This document shows positions 26,366 through 63,559 of a DNA stretch of 64,000 nt, piece by piece. The stretch covers positions 466,183 through 530,182 of the forward strand of contig NMRA01000135.1 of NCBI GenBank assembly GCA_002633005.1, in the 5' to 3' direction. How positions within the stretch are numbered: the stretch's first letter is position 1; every line of letters begins with the position of its first letter. The notes under the pieces are model-generated. The model saw only the letters and a program-made list of their open reading frames with translations, was not told where the DNA came from and did no database searches. The stretch comes from Phoronis australis (Eukaryota; Phoronida; Phoronidae). Both the position numbers and the translations under genes were made by a program.

Positions 26366-26480
26366 TCCTCAGAGCAGTAGCCACACAGGAAAACCAGAGA
26401 TTAACAGATGGACCATAGAAGACTTCATTAAAGTAGCCACGTCACTCAGACTTGTGGACGCTTCACTTTTTGGCAGCTAA
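26366..26480 (+). CDS. RANGRF: RANGRF/MOG1 homologue, last exon
   Basis: After completing Ser it encodes PQSSSHTGKPEINRWTIEDF, then IKVATSLRLVDASLFGS and a TAA stop. It matches the human C-terminus [28 protein letters not shown] almost position by position, including the terminal Phe-Gly. The acceptor is ctattctgcag. The family is about 185-190 residues; the three firm exons supply about 120, so the N-terminal third (LFGGA...VPDxQEVF) is missing from this annotation. Confidence 0.88.
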
Positions 26481-26952
26481 CAGAGAATTATGGGAGACGT
26501 AGCCATGTCAGCATGAAAATGTTTGTCTTTTCACATTCAAGTCATTGCACTGTGGATGGAGTTGAAGTCAAGGATTGTGTCTGTGGCAGGATGTGTTGAA
26601 GTTGGGAGATTGTGACATGGAAAGCAATCGTTGTCTTAAGTTACCTGTTGGTTATCTTTGAGGTACATTTTCTGGGTTAGCTGCTATTCCCTTTGAACAC
26701 TGGTGTACACTATACTGTAGTTAACAAGACTTCAGTTCAAGTAAGAGTTTGATAATCATTATGTAAGTTTCATTTTGTGTGATGATGCCTGTATGGTTTC
26801 TTACATTAAGCTAACAAGACAATGTTCTTGTAAGGGAGAATTTGTTGCAGTGGTTGCTAGTGGTTTTTGTGAGATCAGCCATAGCACAGAATGGACACTG
26901 GAACCCCCATGGTCGCAGTCTAAGACTCTGCTGGCAGAGCTAAACCTCACTC

Positions 26953-26958
26953 AATAAA
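26953..26958 (+). terminator. Possible RANGRF poly(A) signal AATAAA
   Basis: AATAAA lies 473 bases past the RANGRF stop, on the sense strand. Plausible but not proven. Confidence 0.35.
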
Positions 26959-27827
26959 TGTCAGTATTTTAAGCCTATTGACCTGGTGAAGTCAGTGGCC
27001 TTGATTTCAATGAATGTCTGGCAGACAATGGCGAGAATTGGAGATTTGTAATAAAATCACGAAAACAGATTTTGTTTTTTGTAGGTATGGTCAAAGCTAA
27101 GAACTTTGAGGCGTCTATCACATCCAAGATTATTCAAAATGTGTTTTAAGGTCATGAAACCAATAATGCCCCTTAACTCTTTCATTGCTATGAACTCCTT
27201 TTGGCAAGTTACCCAGTCGCTACTAAACGTGCCTATTGGCAAGTTGGATGCTTTCTTATTCTTGACTAAATTTATTCTCAATTTCATGGGTTATAGCTAC
27301 AGTTTAAAGACATTGGCAGGTGGCAGTTTTTAATTACCAAATCGGAAAGTTATTTATTTTTAGGAAATTTTGGTCCATTGCCTACCTGTCAAATTGCGAT
27401 TGATGAACCGTCCTGGGTGGAGGTTTAATTGGCGCCAATTCAAAACTCTCGCAATCCAGTAGCCAAGTTTAAAATATCAGATGCAAGGCAAGGGATGTAC
27501 TTAGCCAATGGGGTGTGAATTTCAAACGAACTCATACACTTGACCATTGATACGTTTTTTCACCTTAAATCTCACGACTTCCTTACCCGATGAATATTTG
27601 CCTCCATGTAAGTCAATTTTAGAATATCAAACAATGTGCCTCTTGTCCAGAAACTTGTTTTCGTAAAAGTTAACCAACAAATAATTTTATAGCATTTTTA
27701 GTGATAAGTCCCCATGTTTTACATATCCGAACAACTTATTTGGTTCTGGGAAGTATAGAAAACTTGACGGTGAAAGACTGGATCTTACATTTACTGGCAA
27801 CTCCGAGGGTTTGACTGGAACAATAGT

Positions 27828-27833
27828 TTTATT
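27828..27833 (-). terminator. Possible MSH2 poly(A) signal AATAAA
   Basis: An AATAAA on the minus strand about 730 bases past the MSH2 stop, the nearest I noticed. One hexamer in AT-rich DNA is weak evidence, so the 3' end stays uncertain. Confidence 0.25.
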
Positions 27834-28562
27834 TAAAGCTGTAGTAAATCTAAGCAACATAACACATGGATGTGTTGACACCAAATCTATATAGCAGGTT
27901 ACAAAATGCTCAAAAAGGCTGACATTACCAGTTCTTTAAGTACAAAATAAAGAGACAGTTTAGCCAGATTATGTTGAATTTCCAACACCTATTATTACAT
28001 GGGTACCGATAAACTGTTAAAACACCAGTTAGATATGAATCTAGAGGTTTGTTGACCTTAGTTCACTGCACTTGAACAATCCCATACATCACAATATTGT
28101 TACAAGCAGATGAAGATTACAGCTGCGTAACTATACTAAACTGGAGATGTAAACTACCTGTACACATCTACTTGTGGTTACATCAAGGGAATGCACATCG
28201 CCAGAAAGGCCACTAAACGTGCACGCATAAACAAAATGGGGTTGCGAGAAAAACAAAAATGTGCGAAACCATGAGGGCTTTGTAACCTCATGACCTAACT
28301 TATGAACACCCTGCAAAATGGTATCCACAGAAATGATTGGTCGCTAAGGCTGGAATGTTGAATTATGGGTCGTAGCAAGCTGCAAGTAAAAAGACCATTT
28401 CTTTTCCACTAAACCAAGATTTCTTGGAGCACGTATCCTGCACTTGTAGAACGTGCTCTCGGTTTTACCTCTTTAAAGATCAGTCAGTCTAGCAACCAAT
28501 CACCAGGCATTTACTCACTCATCCCATATTTCATGAAAAATATGTCTGCAACGGCATTACTC

Positions 28563-51952
<23,390 letters not shown>

Positions 51953-53613
51953 CTTGTTTCGCGTGCAGCGCAACCACGCGGGACTTAGCGTTCCAATTTG
52001 CAGTGCTCGTCTGCACGTTAGGTACTAACCTCTCGGGAGAAACACGCATAGAAAAAGTGAGACTAAAATTAGTGCATTTACCGACTGTTTTTTTGAGACC
52101 ACTTAAAAACTTGTCGATTTTACTAATGCACTTTTTTGTTCATTTTCAGAAGATATTTTCGAAATTAAATTTTCTTCAGACCGAACAAAAAGCAACTCAG
52201 GGATTGTCTATGCAATGTATCTATTTGTCCCAGGCACTAACCGACACCTGTTAGGCCAAAGGAAAAACGCAGCAGACAAATGGAATACGCTGGGTGCTTA
52301 ACAGTTTCGACCCACTCCTTGGTCATCAAAACATTGTCCACTTGTTTTTTTATTGCAAAGCATAGTACTGAGCTCGACATTTATGTTGACATTTTTGATT
52401 AAAGCATTTTGAATTTATTTGAAGAAAATTAAAATACTTGAATTGATAGAGAATGGCCACCAATAAAGTAAAACATTGACTTTATTTCACTATATTGCAT
52501 TGTTACATACAACACAGCATGACATAATCAAAAATAAAAGAAGAGATTGAGCAATAAAATTCAAATGCGACTTGGGTATTTATTTATTTATTTATGATTG
52601 CATAAGCCTGTTAAAGATGAGAAAAAATCAAACAATACGATTATGGGTAATTTATTAGAACAATTGTATTGAGGTTCAATGATCAACTTGCGCCGACAAA
52701 GTCTCAAAGGGTTATAGTTCTGTTCTGGCTGACAAGGTGTTAACAGAGAATGAAGAGAAACTGAAAAGAAAAAGTAAGACAGCAAAGATAAGTGGTGTTA
52801 AGTACAACAAGAGCAAAAAGTCAAATAAAGAGGTCACAAACAGAAATAAGTAAGGTATATCTGGAATAAAACAATCCAGGGCTCAGCCGTGATTTATTTT
52901 CCAGAACTGAAATTCTAAATCAATTTTAATCGATTTAAAAATCGATATCATACTAGTAAAGCAGTTTGTGGTTGAAGTAGAATTGCTGTATACCACTTTC
53001 CACTATTTTCTTGGCCTTTTTCTGTGTGGTTTGCTGTTCTTTCAAAAGGCGGCAGCATATGACGACCATAGGTGTCGTTATAAAATGGCTGCCGAAAAGC
53101 AATGCACAGTTGAACAACTCGGCATAAGTAAAAGAAAACGTTTGAATCAATGAATACTATATATTTGTGAGAGTTAAATCAAATCCTATTCATATCATAA
53201 CTTTGAAGTGGAATGATTGGGTGAGTACGACAACAAGCCGGTTTTATGCTTAGGCGGACGACCATTGGGTTCCTGAGTGAGTATATGCATCCGTCATTCG
53301 ATTTTATTCGCTTTATTTTTAAATGAGTAGCTTTTTATGAGGGAATTAGGAAATACTACCGCCTATGGCAGGGGCCACACCAGAGGTGCAACTGCAAAGC
53401 AAAGGCGACGCCAGTCATATTCCCACAGCCATGCAACTGAAGGCCCAGGTCAACCGGCAAAATCAAATGATTGTCTTGGCTTGAGTGACTTGAGTCAGTC
53501 TGAGAATCAATTACTTCAATAACTGGGTGCCCAGTTGTCGATATTTTCGTCCAGAGTCTCAACAAAGGCATCCAAATATTGTACACGGGTACGGCACGAG
53601 AATGTAAACTTAC

Positions 53614-53644
53614 CCAAAGAGAAGTTAGACGAGACAGTCGCCAT
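53614..53644 (-). other. Alternative candidate first exon (minus strand)
   Basis: ATG at 53642-53644 begins MATVSSNFSL and reaches a strong GTAAGT donor in phase 1, the same phase as MSH2 exon 1, so it could join MSH2 exon 2 in frame. It could also belong to another transcript or be chance. The exon at 51919-51952 is preferred because it is closer and sits at the CpG-rich boundary. Confidence 0.25.
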
Positions 53645-54293
53645 GCTTTCTTGATTGTTTTCGCGGGAAATGAAAACAACTTCCGGTATCTATTCATAGA
53701 AATTGGAAAATCCCACGGAATTCCCTCCTGGTGCCAAGGCCGGGTCGGCGGTCGTGTTTACAAAAACGTGGCTTCAGGCAGACATCCATGAGGACACCTG
53801 TGCCAGATTGATTTCTACTTAAAAGTGTTTACTTATAATTGGTGAAACGTGCCGTACTTTTGAAACACAGCAAACGTGGAACATGTACGCCAAGCTACAG
53901 CTCCGAGGCCACCGCGCAGTGGCCTACCGTTTGCGGCAGTAGCGCCAGTCTCCCTTCGAAAGGGTTCAGTTGGCAATTGACATTGTAAAAATTCTTAGCG
54001 GCAGTTCAGGGCTTCCTTTTTTAATCAAAAACTATAAAAACAATACGAGTTCCTTCTTTCAACTACAAAAATCTACTTGTGACGTGATCCGACTACTTGG
54101 GTTCAGACTTACTGTGCGTATTTTTACTAAAAACATCATCTTGTACTATTCCAGGCGTAACTGAATGGGGTTAAAAGGTCAGGTATAAACAATCCTATTG
54201 AATTGACTTTGACACTGTAGGGTGGTGTTTTTAAAACAAAACCCTCTACTTACCAAGAGTGTGATTTTTTCATGGGCGTGACGTCCTAATAAT

Positions 54294-54417
54294 TATAAAT
54301 AGGACTACGGTGTCCCCGGCCTTTTTCTAGTCCACTCTATACCAATGGATCCGGATATCATCCTAAATTTTTCAGATGGCAACCCGGTGCGACTGTCAAA
54401 ACATTACGGCTTCCGAG
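54294..54417 (+). promoter_or_regulatory. Candidate TATA promoter and first exon
   Basis: TATAAAT at 54294-54300, preceded by a CRE-like TGACGTCC at 54279, lies 45 bases before an ATG at 54345. The frame encodes MDPDIILNFSDGNPVRLSKH and reaches a GTAGGC donor after 54417 in phase 1. A possible second exon from 54500 would read RPVTLVKINDEFELDGS and stop; its start faintly recalls the pre-P-loop strand of atlastin/GBP GTPases. No downstream exons were found, so the gene is unproven. Confidence 0.3.
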
Positions 54418-54559
54418 GTAGGCTAATGCCCAGTTACGCCATTCCATGGCGACTATCAAACCACCATGATTGAAGCGGGGAATGAATGACAAGAGCCAGG
54501 TAGGCCGGTTACCCTCGTGAAAATCAATGATGAATTTGAACTCGACGGATCATGACTTC

Positions 54560-57500
54560 TTGCAGTGAGTAAAAACCTTTCAAGCCATACTGAGACACAA
54601 TTGACGGACTTTGGACTGGGGATGTACGTCGACACTTCGCCGGGTACGAGTGGTGAAGTCAATTAGCAAAGTTCATCCCTCGGGCCGCCATCCAAAAGAC
54701 CCTCGGTTCATTTACTTTTGTGAGCCAAAACGATTTATTAGTTTAAACACGTGACAGATGTTATAAAAGTCACAATCCTGCCACTAAATGGGCCACTTTT
54801 GACCAAAAATGTCGTGGGGGATTTCTGAAACGAGACAGTGTGATCATTATAGGCTTATCATAAAGTATCGCTTACATCTACTACATGTACATCCCTGCCT
54901 TCAATATAAGGCCCGGACACTACTTTCCTAGATACATATAGTTTTCTAGGCTGTAAATGACATTTGATCTGTCCGGGCCCCTTTTCGATTGCAGCCAGTT
55001 TCAGTCATATCTCGGATTTAGGGTTTTGTTCCCCTCAGCAACCCCCGCCCCGGGTCCTAGAGGGCGGGCGGCCTTAGGTATGAAACGCACGTCCAGGTAC
55101 GTATGCCCATGCAGGTACCGCTCGTGTTCAAACGTTCCAAGAATTTCAAAAAGTACGAAGTCACAGGCACTTATGTTGCCTGGAAGTGTCCTTTTTGTTA
55201 ATAAAAGTGGAAGAAAAACATCTTGCAAAAGAGAATCTTGGTTTTGCGCTAGAAGCATCCCAGTCGTAACAATTTCTCAAACCATAAGTATCGTGGCTAT
55301 AAAGCAAAGATACTACAGTTACACCAAGGTTGTTGTACAGTATCTTTGGGTAAAGTATGTAATTCATTTATGTGAAATTGTGGTATAATGTAGGAATTAG
55401 AGTGAAACGTATTAGCAGTGTTGTGTGTGCGGTACGGTGTCTCGATCGGGCAATGAGATGGTTGTGTACCGTAATTAAGTGTAGAACACTCAATTAGTCT
55501 AGTAATAGCAACTGGCAGAAGCAAAGTGAGGATTGTCTTTATTAGACAAGTGAAAGGTTTACATAAACGTTACAAATGTGTGGGTTACATACACTAAACT
55601 TCACTTTTCTACAGGAAGTAACAGTAAACAACTTTAGAAACTTTCACAACTATCATAAGAACTTCTCTATTAGTCAGTTGTCTCGGGCAACTATTCTGAA
55701 AATGACCATTACGCAATCTTGCTTCATACAAACTTCATCATAACAAGAGTGGATGCACCGGATGAGCCAGTGACTCAAATGAAATCCAAAACCAACACCA
55801 AGAGCCTGCTAGTAAAGTAACAATATAGATACTACTATCGAAATCAACATACTGAGTTAAAATGCATCATGAATATATCGTAGACTTCATAACAGAAAAG
55901 GATTTAGTATCTCACATTGCTGACTACCATGGCTTATCCTATTCCCCCTTATATGGGTTGGCATTATTCCCAAAAATCCTTGAATTACATTGAAGACAAG
56001 GACATTCAGTTTCACTTGACGTTTCATAGGTGGCTGTTACTCGCATTAGGTCACAATTTAATATACTTTCAGTGTTTATTTCACTGAGTTGAAACAAGAA
56101 ACAGATGGGACCAGACTTGAGGTCATAACACAGCGTTACTCAACCAAGCATCTCACCAAGCGTGTATACATTCTTTAACTATTGGGGGTCAAAATCAAAA
56201 TTTGAAACACGCGTATGTTCGTTCCATCCTTGGATATTCAATTTTTAACACAGACTAACACTTCAAGTTCTAAAAAAAACATGACGTCAAACCTTCAGTT
56301 GTTACTGACGGCCAACTGAATATTTTCGTCTACCTCTCTTATGAGATGTAACATTTGTACTTTACAATTTGAGACACCAGTTTTTAGGACTCAAAAACAC
56401 ATTTGGAATGCTCTTTCAGTCTCTGACGCTGAACCTCTAAACGACATTAGCTCGGGGAAGAAAATCTAACACTACCTGATGAAAAGCCCCGAACAACTGT
56501 TGAAGTGTTTTGTTTACGGCTCAACTTAACGTATTTTTCGAATCTTTAATGTTAACCTGATCCAATACTAACCACAGTGCCGCACAGCAATAATTACAGT
56601 GCGTGGAACTCTTACCGCACACCACAAAAACTCCTACCATGCACAAAAACCCTTACCACCACGGAACGAACTCCAACCATATACACGCACTTGCCACTTA
56701 AAATTTTTAGTTAAAGTAACTGCGTCCAGTTTACTTTGATATGCATTGTTTTTCCGGTCACTTGCACTGAAGATTATGTGTGGTAAAAGTACCTGACAGA
56801 GTGTGGCGGTTTGAGTTCTAGGGCCCGTTTCAAGGAAAGTGACTTAGCTAAGACAAATCTTAAATTTAAGTCATTTTAAGATGAAAGTGTAACTTGTCTT
56901 CAGTTCAGCGTGACAGGAAAGTGACCTTAAGTTTGACTAAAGTTTTTGACTTAAGTTTTGTCTTAAGTTCGACTAACTTACCGGATATGGAAGTGTCTGA
57001 GTTTGGAAGTTGAGACAAATCTTAGACTTAAGTATAAAATGAACTTAAGTCAGCTTCTTGGAACGGATTCCAGGTTCCCAAGAAAGATCTTTTGGACGTG
57101 ATGGTGATCAGGAGAGGTGCGCACGCACCCGTGTTAGAATTGCTTTCCATATCCTAAATTAGGTCAAGCGAAAATCGCAGACATCAAACAAGAGTAAATC
57201 AAATTTGCGAGTGCGAATCTTGCATCCAGTCTACAATGTAATCGTATGAAATTAGGAACGAGCCGTACTGATGGAAAACTTCTAAGACAAAATCATAGAA
57301 ATTTAACGATGTCTCCGTGTGTGGCTTTGATCAACCGAATGTTACTTGCCAAGTGTAACTGATGGTCGTTACTCTGTGGCTGGCTAAGAAGGAAAGGCAC
57401 GCATGGCTTTTTATCGAGGCCGGCCTTCAACAGTGATTTTCACCATCCGAGCGTGCGGGGATGTCACACGGGCATAGCTAATGTACACACTGAACAAAAT

Positions 57501-60500
57501 TCTGTAACCAGGACCCTTTAGAACTGCGAATGCTTTGCTTGAGAGCCAATAGTAATTCATTTTGATTGTGGTTAAAAATCGCCGTGATAGTTACGAGTTC
57601 CAGAACTCCAGGCTCACTCGACAGACGTCTGAGAGACTGTTTATTTACGGCACTCGTTGTGTAACGCGTTAAAAATTGATTGCTGTTAATGTTTTTGGCA
57701 CCCAGGGAGCCGTCTCCATGCGTCACTATCAACTACGTATTTCTGTCAGAACTCCACGATTAAGAGCGACTGGAAGCAAAAGAAACCCCGCACAAAGTTA
57801 GAATTAGAAATAAATCTCGAGCTGGTGTTAGGCTTCATTTCAAGGGATCGCCCCAACACCGACCTTTGCGTGCAAACAGTACAGAGATCCATTATGAGTT
57901 CTAGGACTCTATTCGTTTTGACCACGTTCAACGTATTTGAACACGTTGCCCGCAAAACATGGTACCTGAATCAATGACATAATATCGCTTGTACAATGAT
58001 TATCAATTGTTTCTAATTTCTGGAAATGTACCACAAGAAGCAGTAAATCTGATACTTCGAATTGTCGTAAATTTTATATTTGGAAAGTGGACAATTCACT
58101 GATTTCGTCTCATTAAATTGTATCCGAGCTGATCATTGCATTTTAATATGTTCCAAAGCAAAATGAGCAGGTCACCGATTGACTAAAGATGTGGTTATTG
58201 ATACATCATGCTAGATGCGTTGTGACTTTAATAAACGTATATTGAGCGCTGGTTAGCAAATAGGATTATTGCCTTAGAACATCCCGTTTGAGCCAGTCCG
58301 TGGCGAGTCAGTAGGCTGCTTTGATTCAATTTCACCACGGTCACAAAAAATTGAGTTGTGACGTAAGTCGAATCATTAACTCTTCTGGTTTTGTATAGTT
58401 TTACTGTAGTCAGGACGGAGTTTGTGGTGTTATTGTTTGCTTGAATAAACTGGTTCATGATTTTATCTCGAAATTGAGCAGATTTTTCACGCGCAGACAT
58501 AGCGGCCAGTGCAACTAAAATTCAATCTCAGACATGCGTGCTACATTGAGACTGACTGCGCACGCAATCGAAAACGGAAGCAATCTCCATTGGGCGTTTA
58601 TAATTTGGTCTGATTACGGGATACTCAACGCATGCTATTAGAGAGTCGATTAGTACAACTGTTAAACTCCCATTAACCGTTGTGTAACTCCCGTAAATCA
58701 AAATAATTCACTCACTGATTGCTATGTCTAGCTAACTAATGTCAAGTGTCGCGTGACTTACAAACAATTAATGTTATGGCTCTAGACGATCTTAAAAACC
58801 GCAGTTGTTTGTTTGTTATCTATTCTTCCTGGTACCAAGGGCGGGTCTTTGGTTTGATGAAATATGTGACGTTCAGCTGCAACGTATTTTCGCACAGACA
58901 TGCAGCTGGCAAGGAGCGATTTTCTTGAAGCTTAAAAATATGCAGACGGTTTAAAAATGTAACTAGTTGCTGGGTTTTATTTTCCTAAACCGTATTGATA
59001 ACGAAGAGTATGACGACAACAATGAAGACAACAACGACGATACGATGCATATTTCTTGTTTTCTTGTTCGAGGGTAAAAAATTGAGCAAAATGAAAAGGA
59101 ACACATTTTCTCAATGTGCATGTTTGACAAATGTCGTGAGCGACCAATTCAAGAATCTTTACGAGACGTCAATATTGGCATGCGGATGCTTGCCGCATTT
59201 GACGCAGTCACAGGCCATCAAAGAGGCAGAGGCGCTGAATGAACACATCATTCAACATAACAAGTACGAAGATGTACTTTTCACACAGAGACAATATTTA
59301 TCCTACATGCAATATTAAACGCGCTTTTTAAATCCATTGTGTTCCAGATGAAAATCAATAAAATAGCAAAGTTGAGTAAAAATTCTACTTAACCACGCGC
59401 GCATCCAGCCTAAAAAATGAGCGGCTCGAATTTTTGAGAATGTGGACTGTTTACAAAAAACGTGGTACGTTCAGAGCTATGAATTGTGCATTCACCGAAT
59501 TTTTGTAGTTCCTGCCTTTTTAGTGGACTTTTGTCTCGTTTTCTACTTTTTCAGACTTTTTGTTTTTCTGAGGCGAACCTTTTTGCCCATTTCGTCTAAT
59601 GTGGGGGGAGGCTCCTTCGAGACTACCTAGCCCTCCTCCCGGGTGTGCGTGAGATACCGCTAAGAAGGGAAGCAGGGTGCTGGCGATATCAGTTCTTAAA
59701 ACATTCACGACGAATCACTGAAGCAAATTTGTTGCCGACCCGTGATTACTATCGTTACTTCACGTGGTTTTCTTATCAATAAAATCTAGTGTTAACTGTC
59801 GTTTGTTTGGACTGGTTTCTTGACACCATTTCGCCAAACTGCCCACATCGACAACGCCTGGGGTGCGTTCTCGGCGACGATGAGAGAAATTCGCGAAGCA
59901 TTTGAGGGAGTTAAATAATTTAGTCTCGAGAAAGTCGCAAAAAGTAACATCACGCAAAACCACGCAAAATCCTGCGAATTACAGACGAGTGTTTCGCGAG
60001 CACTGTATGCTCGGGACCTTATACATAACGTATCCTAGCAAATTAGGGGTCACTGAAGTGTTTGATTGGAAAGGTTCGACTGATGAATTATGGGATAAAA
60101 TTCAATAGAAAAAATGAGCCCCGGGTTCTAACGTTGTTTAAAATCTTTGACGTTGAGACCGAGGAGCCATAAATAGGTGGAGACCAATTAGTCTGCATAA
60201 TCTTTTATTTCGAATCTGGACTAAGTCAAGAGAAACATGCACAGTCTCCGAAAATTGACACAGCTTTGGTGTCAGGCCGCCTGCCAATGTTATCACAAAT
60301 TAAACCGCGAATAAATTGCATTATTTTTAAACTTAAAGCACATTTTAAACGTCGTTTAGTGATCTGTAAGACAGCATACGAGTACAACAGCAACCTATAT
60401 CCAATTAAAAAGGGTGCCAGTGAAATCGACGTCGGTCAACACTCGAACAAAAGGTTAGTGTATTTAGAATGGTTGAAAAAACGACAGATTTTATGTCTCG

Positions 60501-63500
60501 TTTATGAGGCAAGTTAAACGATGCAGAACTTGCGCTTTAAAAAAACTTTGATTGACTTCACAGCTCCCGCGTCTGTCATTTTTAGTCCCAATGCGCTCTG
60601 AAATATCTGGGGTCACTGCCGAAGAGGCGATCAACTTTTTAAAAACAGCGTCCATAGAAATTTTAGTGTTGAATGGAACGCGATAATTCTTATCTCGAGT
60701 TTACTAGTTGCGGTCTAGCCTCGTTGCAGCCGCCAGCCCTCAGACGGCTTCTCAACTAGCTGATTATATTCATTCAGTCTCAATTTGTAAAGTCAAGTGA
60801 TTCGACTTGCCTGATAGGTGTCGCTCAGAGTGTTAGGGGTTTACTACGAACAAACAACGCACCATCTGTACACACACGGTAAGCGACATTACAAATGTGT
60901 TACAGAGCGGTTATCAACATTGAGAGAAAAGCAAACCTGTCGTGATGAGGGGACCAACCTGTGAACATGTTGGGAGGGCCAGCCTTCGTTGCCGAGTTAC
61001 TCGAAGTCATGTCTCAGATTCGAATAGATCCGAGCCGTCGAGTCTCACTACGGTACTAGTGTTGTATAACACTGTGCTCGATATTGAAACCGATTAAATC
61101 CTGTTTTATACATTTTGTAATCAAATTGGTGGGAAATTAACACTGACACAACGGTAATTATTCCATTTGATTTGTTCATTTAGAAGGAACATCACGGCAT
61201 TCATGTCCTCGATCACAGACGAATGACATAATTGAGCGGAAACAATGAAAACTCGGGAAAAACTATTTACCAATTTCTGAAAGTAGCGAGCTTGTAGAAT
61301 ATACTTTTTAACGTAACACAATGTGACATCGATTGAAGTGGAATTCAAGAATGAGCATCAGCAACGGTGTGAGTAAGACGACCAAAAATTTGTTTCGTAC
61401 AATGTTACAGGACGCAATCTCAAAAACGCTCGTACTGTTTTCCAAAAAAATCTTTTCTTCTTAGTTTCATGGATTTTTTATTTTTCATTTAACTCCTAAA
61501 ACTCAGAGTTCTGTAAGGCAGCGATGCCCAAAGCAGAATACTTTAGAAATGACCCTTACACAGGATTTGGAAAACCGCGATATGAAGTGTATTACCTGAA
61601 CGTTTCATTTTAATTCGACCAGTCCTTTGAGCTACGTTATTGAAATTTGCTCTCTTGCGTCATTTCCAAAAGCGAGAGATTAGGAGGTACGTTTACTGTA
61701 TATCGGTTAGAAGTATCAATACAATCCTATATCGTTATTTTTTGTTCGATATCAAGCTACTTAAGCGATATTTTCATTAATACGGCCTTTCAAAATATCG
61801 GTATAACCAAGTTTTTAATTTTCTGCATGTCTGGGTTTAGTTGGTTACCATTAGGTCGAGGTTGAAACCAATAAATTAGTTTAATCCGTTTACTTTGAAA
61901 AATAAATGACAAGTTGAAGGAATACTACAACAAGTGAAACAATGTTCAGCTAAGTAACGAACATTAACTATACGGTCATGTCAACAAGTATCTTCAGTGA
62001 TCGAAAGTCACAAATTCTAAAACGATACGGAAGTGACAAAGGTGTGCAGGTGAAAAACTAGAAAATGCATTTCTAAAACTAAGACAAGTTTCTTGATATG
62101 TAACACAAATCGCATTCACTCGTACAACAGTAACACAGTATGCAATAAAATGGAATACAAAGAAAAATGGAACATTTCCAACGTTTGTTTTTTTGAATTT
62201 TCAACACAAGCTGTACAGCCAGTCAGTTTCAGACGTGTCTACATTGTACGACTAAGGACTTTGCTGAATGCTAGATACGGCTACAATGATTGTATGAATA
62301 TCACAAGTTTAGCAGTCGATATGCTCAGAATAACTTGCACTTCTGTAGAAATGCTGTGGAATTTCCGTCAGAATGTATAAGAGACCGCAGATTATTAAAA
62401 CCAGCCCGCTGAGGAGTCAATAGTATGGTTTAGATTACACCGAGTCGGCGGTGACGTACTCAAAGGACAAAAAATAGTCTAGCAAGGCTACACTATTCGA
62501 CTCCAGTTCAGTGAACTTGTACGGGACACTGTGTTGAAACAGCCATTGCTAAAATATTCCACAATTTTTAAAATTCCAACCAAACGAATAGGATCGTCGT
62601 CTATTTGTTATTTGCAACGAAATTTCCAAAATAAGTTGGCGAAAAACACCGAGCTCAAGCAGTTATTGATTTTTGTCAACTCGTTTAGAAGACTCCTCAC
62701 AAAAACCGTGTTTCGTATTAACAAAGATCATAGACTATGGTATAACTTATGTTGGTAAACAGTAGTCGGTCCTCCTCCCTCACTAACCGTATAAGTCTAA
62801 GTGACAACGTTCTTTCCCACTGTTAGTTAGCTCCTTACTTTCTTAACACAGTTCTGGTCTCATGAACCATTGCTCAATGCCTGCAAATTGATTGAAGACA
62901 CAATAAATGCTAAATGACACAACAACTGTGTTGACAAGACAAGAACGACGGTGCTGTAAGAAATGGGATTGACTATTAGCGAGGAAACTTTTTAGAACAA
63001 AAGAACGCTGTCAATAAGAATGCCAGTGTGGTTCGTGTGGGAAGAAGACTGGCTACCCTGTAATAAAAAAATAAGTGGTTTTAGCAATTGTATACTATTT
63101 TTTTTGTCTGGGTAGCACGAGAATCCACTTAGACGGCAACAACTACCAGCTGATAGAAATAGAGCATCTCTCCACGGTGCCGCATAACGATATTTATCTA
63201 GCATGTAATAACTCTGAATTTTTTAATAGCTTTGAAGATTATCAAACGCAATTTTAGCAAATTAACGCAACGACTTGTTGCTATGGCGACAAAGGCGATA
63301 CGTCGTATCTTTGAAATTTAATCCATGTATTATCGCCCATGTATTAGGGTGTATTATAGTGACCCAAGACAAAGTAATGCGAAAGAAAGTTCAGTAACCT
63401 AAACGGTAGGAAATCTTTTAAAACACAGCACACTTTACACGGACACCGCGAGGACTGTTTAGCGCCCACTACTGACAGCGACACATCTCGTGACTTCACC

Positions 63501-63559
63501 ACACTACATGTATGTCTGCATGAAAGTGACGACAACTAGTATTATGCGTCATTTAACTC
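54560..63559. other. CpG-normal interval with no supportable gene
   Basis: Many 60-140 codon frames on both strands but none with recognised homology or linked splice sites, apart from the MITE at 56821. A minus-strand frame at 58228-58500 (MSAREKSAQFRDKIMNQFIQ) and a plus-strand frame at 58995-59318 look no better than chance. Several TATAAATA-like or CATAAATAGG boxes occur (for example near 60170), so unannotated promoters are possible. Confidence 0.5.
56821..57071. mobile_element. 251-bp MITE
   Basis: Ends CCGTTTCAAGGAAAGTGACT and the inverse of CCGTTCCAAGAAGCTGACTT form imperfect terminal inverted repeats. The inside is full of short CTTAAGT-type inverted motifs. Confidence 0.6.

Larger units (their letters stand above)
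26481..28562. other. Convergent interval between RANGRF and MSH2
   Basis: Holds the presumed 3' untranslated regions of both genes and about 1 kb of unassigned sequence. No conserved coding segment was seen. Confidence 0.6.

Noticed and set aside
53356-53697. 113-codon minus-strand frame
   Set aside because: No family resemblance, and it conflicts in frame with the better exon candidate at 53614-53644.
54957-55388. 143-codon plus-strand frame and an overlapping minus-strand frame with SACDFVLF
   Set aside because: The minus frame faintly recalls the SPCDFxLFPKL motif of mariner transposases, but no other transposase motif or terminal repeat is found nearby. The plus frame has no recognisable feature.
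59760-60108. Overlapping 67- and 68-codon frames on opposite strands
   Set aside because: No splice links or homology; frames this short are expected by chance.
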